Assembly (NCBI GenBank): GCA_014706295.1
Contig: JACSVZ010000041.1
Coordinates: 1,736,001 to 1,800,000, forward strand
Source: Lycocorax pyrrhopterus obiensis
Taxonomy: Eukaryota; Chordata; Aves; Passeriformes; Paradisaeidae
Direction: 5' to 3'
Length of the DNA: 64,000 bases
Shown: in pieces, positions 59,106-64,000 of the stretch
Numbering within the stretch: position 1 is the first letter of the stretch
How the letters are laid out: every line of letters begins with the position of its first letter
Notes under the pieces: generated by a model
What the model saw: the letters and a program-made list of their open reading frames with translations, nothing else
What the model was told of the DNA's origin: nothing
Database searches by the model: none
Position numbers and translations under genes: made by a program

Positions 59106-60474
59106 TCCCTGCCCCATTCCTGGAAAACCGACCCCAGGGATGGGTGATTTCCACGGGCATCACCCTCCTCCTCCTCCTGCCTGAGCCTGGAGCTCTCCGG
59201 GCTGGGGAGAAGCGGAAAAAAAACCCCGGGAGAGGCCGCGCGGGGCGATTTTCCCTCTGGAGAAGGATCCTCCCACGGGACGAGGCAGCTGCGGTGTCCA
59301 AGCGGGTCCTCCCCGGCTGTCCCAGGGTGTTCCCGGGTTCCCTGTCCTGACTGAGCCCTGCGGGACCGCTGGAATCTCGATTTTCCAGCCGGGAAACCTC
59401 TGGTGCGGTGCTGGATGTGAGGTTCAGAGCCCGGAAAATCCAGGGATTCCCGCCACGGTCCGGGATGGGATGAGAACAAAACGATGCTGCCCCTGAATAT
59501 CAAACTTTTCACCTTTTTTTTTGGTAAAAACACCACTGAAAACCTGTTTAAAACCCCTCCTCCTTCCCCAGCTTCCGTGAGGAATATTTCCCAATATTCT
59601 GGAAATAAAAGCAAGCTTTCAGAGCACCCGGCATTAATTAATTAATGCTGAATTTTCATTAATCAAATCCACGTGAAGCCCGAGGAAGAGAAGTGCTGCA
59701 GCCCCGACATCCCCCGAATCCATTTGGGGAGCGGATATTTAAAGAGAGACACAAAAAGAAAAATAAAGACATTTTGCTTTTTTTTTTATCCTCAGCAAAA
59801 GGCTCCAAAAGCTGCTGAAAAAAACCCCTCGGAGCTGGCAGGGCCGAGGTGTAGGTGAGGAAATCATTTCCCTGTTAACCTCGGGGGTGAAAAAGCTCTC
59901 GATAAAAACCAGGGGAGGAAGGGAGAAGCCCGGGGCTCGCTTTAACAGCACCAAAACACCCGCGGGAGCCAAATCACCCGAGCCGGGAGCCAAATCCCAC
60001 CCGGGCCGAGCCACGGGGCCACAAACGGGGCTACAAACGGGGCTCTGAGAGGGAAGGGGAGGCAAAAACCCCTCGGCACATCCCAGCCGGGCGTTCCCCC
60101 GTGGGCCCAGAAAGCGCTGCCGAGGGGCCCAAAGGTTCTTCAGGGAATTTTAGGATCCGGGTCAGGGAAAAATCGGAATTTTTCGAGGCTCCCCACGACC
60201 GTCAGGTGAGCGGGAGGAGCTCTCCGAGCTCCCCACACGTGCGGAGCCTCCGGCTTTTTATTTGACACCGAGCAGGCACTTCCCGAGCAGAATTTCACCC
60301 CGAAAAATCCATCAAAATCCTGATTTTACTTCCCAGGAAAGCGTTGTTTGGAATTTCCCTCCCTCCTCTCTCGGAGCCGGCTTCCTGTGGATGTGAAATC
60401 CAGGGAAACCGCACTCAGCCCGTGCCTCGAGGTTTCATTCATCTTCCCCGAGCCATAAAAAGGGCAGTTTTACC

Positions 60475-60610
60475 ATTTTCTTGGGATTTGAAGCTGAAAT
60501 TCCTTGGAATTTTAACATTTTCTTGTGATTTGAGGCTGAAATTCCTCGGAATTTTAGAATTTTCTTGTGATTTGAAGCTGAAATTCCTTGGAATTTTACC
60601 ATTTTCTTGC
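60475..60610. repeat. 42-bp tandem repeat, three copies
   Basis: ATTTTCTTG recurs at 60475, 60517, 60559 and 60601, exactly 42 bp apart, with GATTTGAAGCTGAAATTCC and TTGGAATTTTA between. Being a multiple of three, it gives a 14-residue period in a spurious minus frame. Confidence 0.96.
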
Positions 60611-60649
60611 CCAGGGTTCAATGACCATGACACCCAAGAAACTCTAAAA

Positions 60650-62400
60650 CCCCAAATCCTACAGGCTGAAAATTCCAGCATTTCCCCCTGATTTGGGAAG
60701 AAATCTGAATATTTCCAGGTGGCACCCCCGGGCCTCAGTTTCCCCAGGGTTCGGCGAGCAGAGCACCTGAGAAACCACAAAAACCCAACTCCCACAGGCT
60801 GAAAAATCTGGTATTTTCCTCTGATTTGGGAAAAAATCCGAATTATTTCCAGGTAGCACCCCCATGCCTCAGTTTCCCCCCAGGGTCCAGTGAGCAAAGC
60901 ACCCGAGAAACCACAAAACCCCAACTCCCACAGGCTGAAAAATCCAGTATTTCCCTCTGATTTGGGAAAAAATCCGAATATTTCCAGGTGGTACCTCTGT
61001 GCCTCAGTTTCCCCCCAGGGTCCAGTGAGCAGAGCACCCAAGCAACTCCAAAATCCCAACTCCAACAGGCTGAAAAATCTGGTATTTCCCTCTGATTTGG
61101 GATAAAATCTGAATATTTCCAGGTAGAACCCCCGGGCCTGTATCCCCAGGGTCCAGTGAGCAGAGCACCTGAGAAACCCCAAAACCCCAAAATCCTACAG
61201 GCTGAAAAATCCAGTATTTCCCCCTGATTTGGGATAAAATCTGAATGTTTCCAGGTAGCGCCCCCGTGCCTCAGTTTCCCCAGGGTTCAGTGAGCAGAGC
61301 ACCTGAGAAACCACAAAAACCCAACTCCCACAGGCTGAAAAATCTGGTATTTTCCTCTGATTTGGGAAGAAATCTGAATATTTCCAGGTGGCACCCCCGT
61401 GCCTCAGTTTCCCCAGGGTCCGGCGAGCAAAGCACCCGAGCAACTCCAAAAAACCAACTTCTACAGGCTCAAAAATCCAGCGTTTCCCTCTGATTTGGGA
61501 AGAAATCTGAATATTTTCCCCATGCCTCAGTTTCCCCAGGGTTCGGTGAGCAGAGCACCTGAGAAACCACAAAAACCCAACTCCTACAGGCTGAAAATTC
61601 TGGCATTTCCCTCTGATTCGGGAAAAAATCCGAATTTTTCCAGGTGGCACTTCTGTGCCTCAGTTTCCCCCCAGGGTCCAGTGAGCAGAGCACCCGAACA
61701 ACCCCAAAACCCCAACTCCCACAGGCTGAAAAATCCAGCATTTCCCTCTGATTTGGGAAAAAATCCGAATTTTTTCCAGGTGGTACCTCTGTGTCTCAGT
61801 TTCCCCAGGGTTCAGTGAGCAGAGCACCCGAACAACCCCAAAACCCCAAAATCCTACAGACTGAAAAATCCAGTGCTTCCCCCTGATTTGGGATAAAATC
61901 TGAATGTTTCCAGGTAGCGCCCCCGTGCCTCAGTTTCCCCAGGGTTCAGTGAGCAGAGCACCTGAGAAACCACAAAAACCCAACTCCCACAGGCTGAAAA
62001 ATCTGGTATTTTCCTCTGATTTGGGAAGAAATCTGAATATTTCCAGGTGGCACCCCCGTGCCTCAGTTTCCCCAGGGTCCGGCGAGCAAAGCACCCGAGC
62101 AACTCCAAAAAACCAACTTCTACAGGCTCAAAAATCCAGCGTTTCCCTCTGATTTGGGAAAAAAATCTGAATACTTCCCCCATGCCTCAGTTTCCCCAGG
62201 GTTCGGTGAGCAGAGCACCTGAGAAACCACAAAAACCCAACTCCTACAGGCTGAAAATTCCAGCATTTCCCCCTGACTTGGGAAAAAATCCGAATATTTC
62301 CAGGTGGCACCCCCGGGCCTGTTTCCCCAGGGTCCGGCGAGCAGAGCACCCGAGAAACCACAAAACCGCAACTCCCACAGGCTGAAAAATCGCTAAAAAA
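60650..62400. repeat. About 133-bp tandem repeat with 659-bp higher-order unit
   Basis: ACAGGCTGAAA (or a close variant) marks units at 60661, 60793, 60930, 61065, 61197, 61330, 61463, 61586, 61721, 61856, 61989, 62122, 62246 and 62377. Each unit carries CCCTCTGATTTGGGAAAAAA, AATATTTCCAGGTGG, GTGCCTCAGTTTCCCC and GAGCAGAGCACC. Two 123-124-bp deletion variants (61463 and 62122) are 659 bp apart and show a five-unit block duplication. Minus frames of up to 247 codons are artefacts. Confidence 0.97.
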
Positions 62401-63241
62401 AATCAATTTTCACCGCTGATACCAACCAGCGAGGACAGCACGAAGCCGAGCACTTGGCAGAGCCCCGGTGGCCCGGGGGAATTCCCTCGCTTTTGGCCTT
62501 GCAGGAAGCCCGTTTTTCCAGCCCTTCATTCCTCCGCAATCAGAAAAGGAAACAAAACCCACATCCTCCCTCCCCGCTCGGCAGCTCCAGCCGTGCCCCG
62601 GCCTCGCCGTGCCTCTTATCTCCCTTCCCCGCGGGTTGTCCTCGCTTTTCCCCCCTTCCCTGGCCGGCAGCTCCCGGTCCCCGCTCCAACCCAACAACCT
62701 CAAGGTCGCCCTCACCTTGCCCCGGCCGAGCCCCTGGGCGAGAGCTTCGTGAATCAAAAACCCCGCTCGTCGCCGTAAATTTGCATCTGAACCCGTTCGC
62801 GGGGCTGCCTCTGCTCCTTGGGGGGTTTTTAAATGGATTGCAGGGATGTGACAGATTTATTGGGCTCCGGAGTTCCCCCGGGTCCGTCCAGAGCCACGCT
62901 GGGGTCAGGGGTGAAAGACCCCACACGGTGAAAGGGCGGAGTTGAGTGGCTGAGCCGGGATTTTTGGGTCTTTCCGGCATTAAGAAGATGCTGCGGCAAA
63001 ACACGGAGTGAGGGGGTTTGGATTCATCCCCCCTAAACCCCGCTGTGAGGCGCAGGACGGAACAGCAGAGCTTTAAGCACCGGATGCGGATCCCTGGTGC
63101 AACCTGAGACGAACAGGGGAGGATTTCTGGCTTTTCCCTTTGCACCTGCAAAGCTCCAGCGCTGAACCCTCGCCCCCTCCTGCCCCATTTTCCTCCCGCC
63201 TGGTCAGGCTGGATTAAACCCCGGCACCAGCGGTGCTGGGA

Positions 63242-63256
63242 AGGTCACGAGTGACC
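63242..63256. promoter_or_regulatory. Inverted nuclear-receptor-like half-sites
   Basis: AGGTCA-CGAG-TGACC at 63242-63256: two inverted (A)GGTCA half-sites with a 4-bp spacer. Spacing differs from the classical 3-bp estrogen response element. Weak candidate. Confidence 0.25.
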
Positions 63257-63654
63257 GGGGGGGGACGGGTCAGAGCCCCCAAAAAGGGGGTTGGACCCAC
63301 AGCGCCCTCTGAGCAGGGATCTCTGTGGGGCCAGCGAGGGGACGCGCGATGCTTTTCGCCTTCGGGATTGGCAGCGCCTCGGATCCCGGATCCCAGCAGG
63401 AGAAGCTGCCAGCGCAGCAAGAACCCAGAGCAGAGCCAGGGCTGCTGCGACCCCCAAACCTCCCCTGGCGCCAGAAGCACTCTCTGACTCAGCTGGGTGT
63501 TCCAGGAGAGGAGGAATAGCCGATATTTTCCAGGGAAAAGCACGCAGCTGAGCGAGCCCCCAGAGCCCCAGAACTGGTCACCCCCTTCTGTCTCCTTCCA
63601 GCTCCTCCCCATCCCAAACCTCAGCTCCAGCAGCAGCAGGAGCAGGAATTATTC

Positions 63655-63775
63655 CCGTCCCATCCCATCCATCCCACCCCACCCCACCCCATCCCATCCC
63701 ATCCATCCCACCCCACCCTGTCCCGTCCCATCCCATCCCATCCCATCCCCCGTCATCCCATCCCATCCCCTGACA
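63655..63775. repeat. (CCATC)n pentanucleotide repeat
   Basis: CCCATCCCATCC mixed with CCACCCCACC and CCCGTCC over about 120 bp. Confidence 0.95.
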
Positions 63776-64000
63776 GCGCCCCGAGCCCAGCACCCGTGGG
63801 GTCACTGGATTTGGGGCTGCGACCACCCCTGCACCCCATCCCAATCACAATCCCAATTCCAGGGGTGCCTGCTCCATCCCCGAACTCCTCGGGCACGTTC
63901 GGGGAGGGTCGGGGGGAGCTGCCCCCGGGGGAGGTGACCTTGGGGACAGGCGGGAGGCGCGGGCCGGGCCCGCAGCCGGGGCGGGATGGGCAGCGCTGCA

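Larger units (their letters stand above)
57131..64000. other. Region upstream of PEBP4, no gene found
   Basis: It contains an AT-rich homeodomain-site island (57,350-57,560), a CR1 fragment, the 19-bp and 133-bp tandem arrays, unique sequence at 59.1-60.4 and 62.4-63.65 kb with no recognisable coding segment, and a CCATC-rich repeat. The last 100 bases are GC-rich and could begin a CpG island of the next gene. In mammals that neighbour is RHOBTB2, but no coding evidence is visible. Confidence 0.6.

Noticed and set aside
60439..62406. Minus-strand frames up to 247 codons resembling zinc-free repeats
   Set aside because: Translation of the 42-bp and 133-bp tandem arrays; the frame changes with unit-length variants.
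63900..64000. Possible first exon of RHOBTB2 at the right edge
   Set aside because: Only GC richness and expected synteny support it. No splice donor, start codon or coding similarity can be seen before the window ends.

Overview
This is a piece of vertebrate nuclear genome, almost certainly from a bird. Three things point there. About ten 5'-truncated copies of the 3' end of the CR1 retrotransposon, the main avian LINE, are scattered on both strands. The DNA is GC-rich and crowded with minisatellites, as on a microchromosome. The one recognisable gene has the exon layout of a vertebrate gene with long introns. I cannot settle order or species; a passerine would fit.

The gene is PEBP4 (secreted phosphatidylethanolamine-binding protein 4) on the minus strand, with its 5' end at the right. 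From right to left: a GC-box/TATA-like promoter (about 57,090-57,130), a probable non-coding exon 1 (about 57,070-56,937), exon 2 with the start codon and signal peptide (56,210-56,083), exon 3 (55,472-55,340), a 33.6 kb intron 3, and exon 4 with the PEBP signature (21,746-21,648). Intron 4 then runs off the left edge. The exons join in frame (phases 2, 0, 0) and give the first 118 residues, about half of the protein. I found no later exon. In mammals PEBP4 lies between EGR3, beyond its 3' end, and RHOBTB2, beyond its 5' end. Neither is visible here.

The rest is non-coding. Roughly a fifth of the window is tandem repeat. Main arrays: 13-bp unit at 3.1-3.7 kb, 18-bp at 7.6-8.2 kb, about 28/42-bp at 10.65-11.4 kb, GATGCTGGGGTGATAC-type at 17.45-19.6 kb, 36-bp at 28.15-29.3 kb, about 70-bp at 32.9-34.5 kb, two 16-bp arrays at 39.45-40.4 and 41.3-41.75 kb, a CTGCAG-rich array at 42.55-43.0 kb, 39-bp at 50.9-52.1 kb, an AT-rich array with orientation switches at 54.5-55.2 kb, 19-bp at 58.25-59.1 kb, and about 133-bp with a 659-bp higher-order repeat at 60.65-62.4 kb. 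Between them lie AT-rich, repeat-free islands full of TAATTA-type sites (for example 4.0-4.45, 6.6-6.9, 16.6-17.2, 20.8-21.05, 23.3-23.5, 27.9-28.1 and 48.35-48.65 kb). They look like conserved enhancers in a large developmental regulatory domain, possibly serving EGR3; that is inference. Two of these islands (9.0 and 11.73 kb) are diverged copies of one another.

No rRNA, tRNA, CRISPR array or intact transposon gene was seen. Nearly all long open reading frames come from stop-free tandem repeat units.
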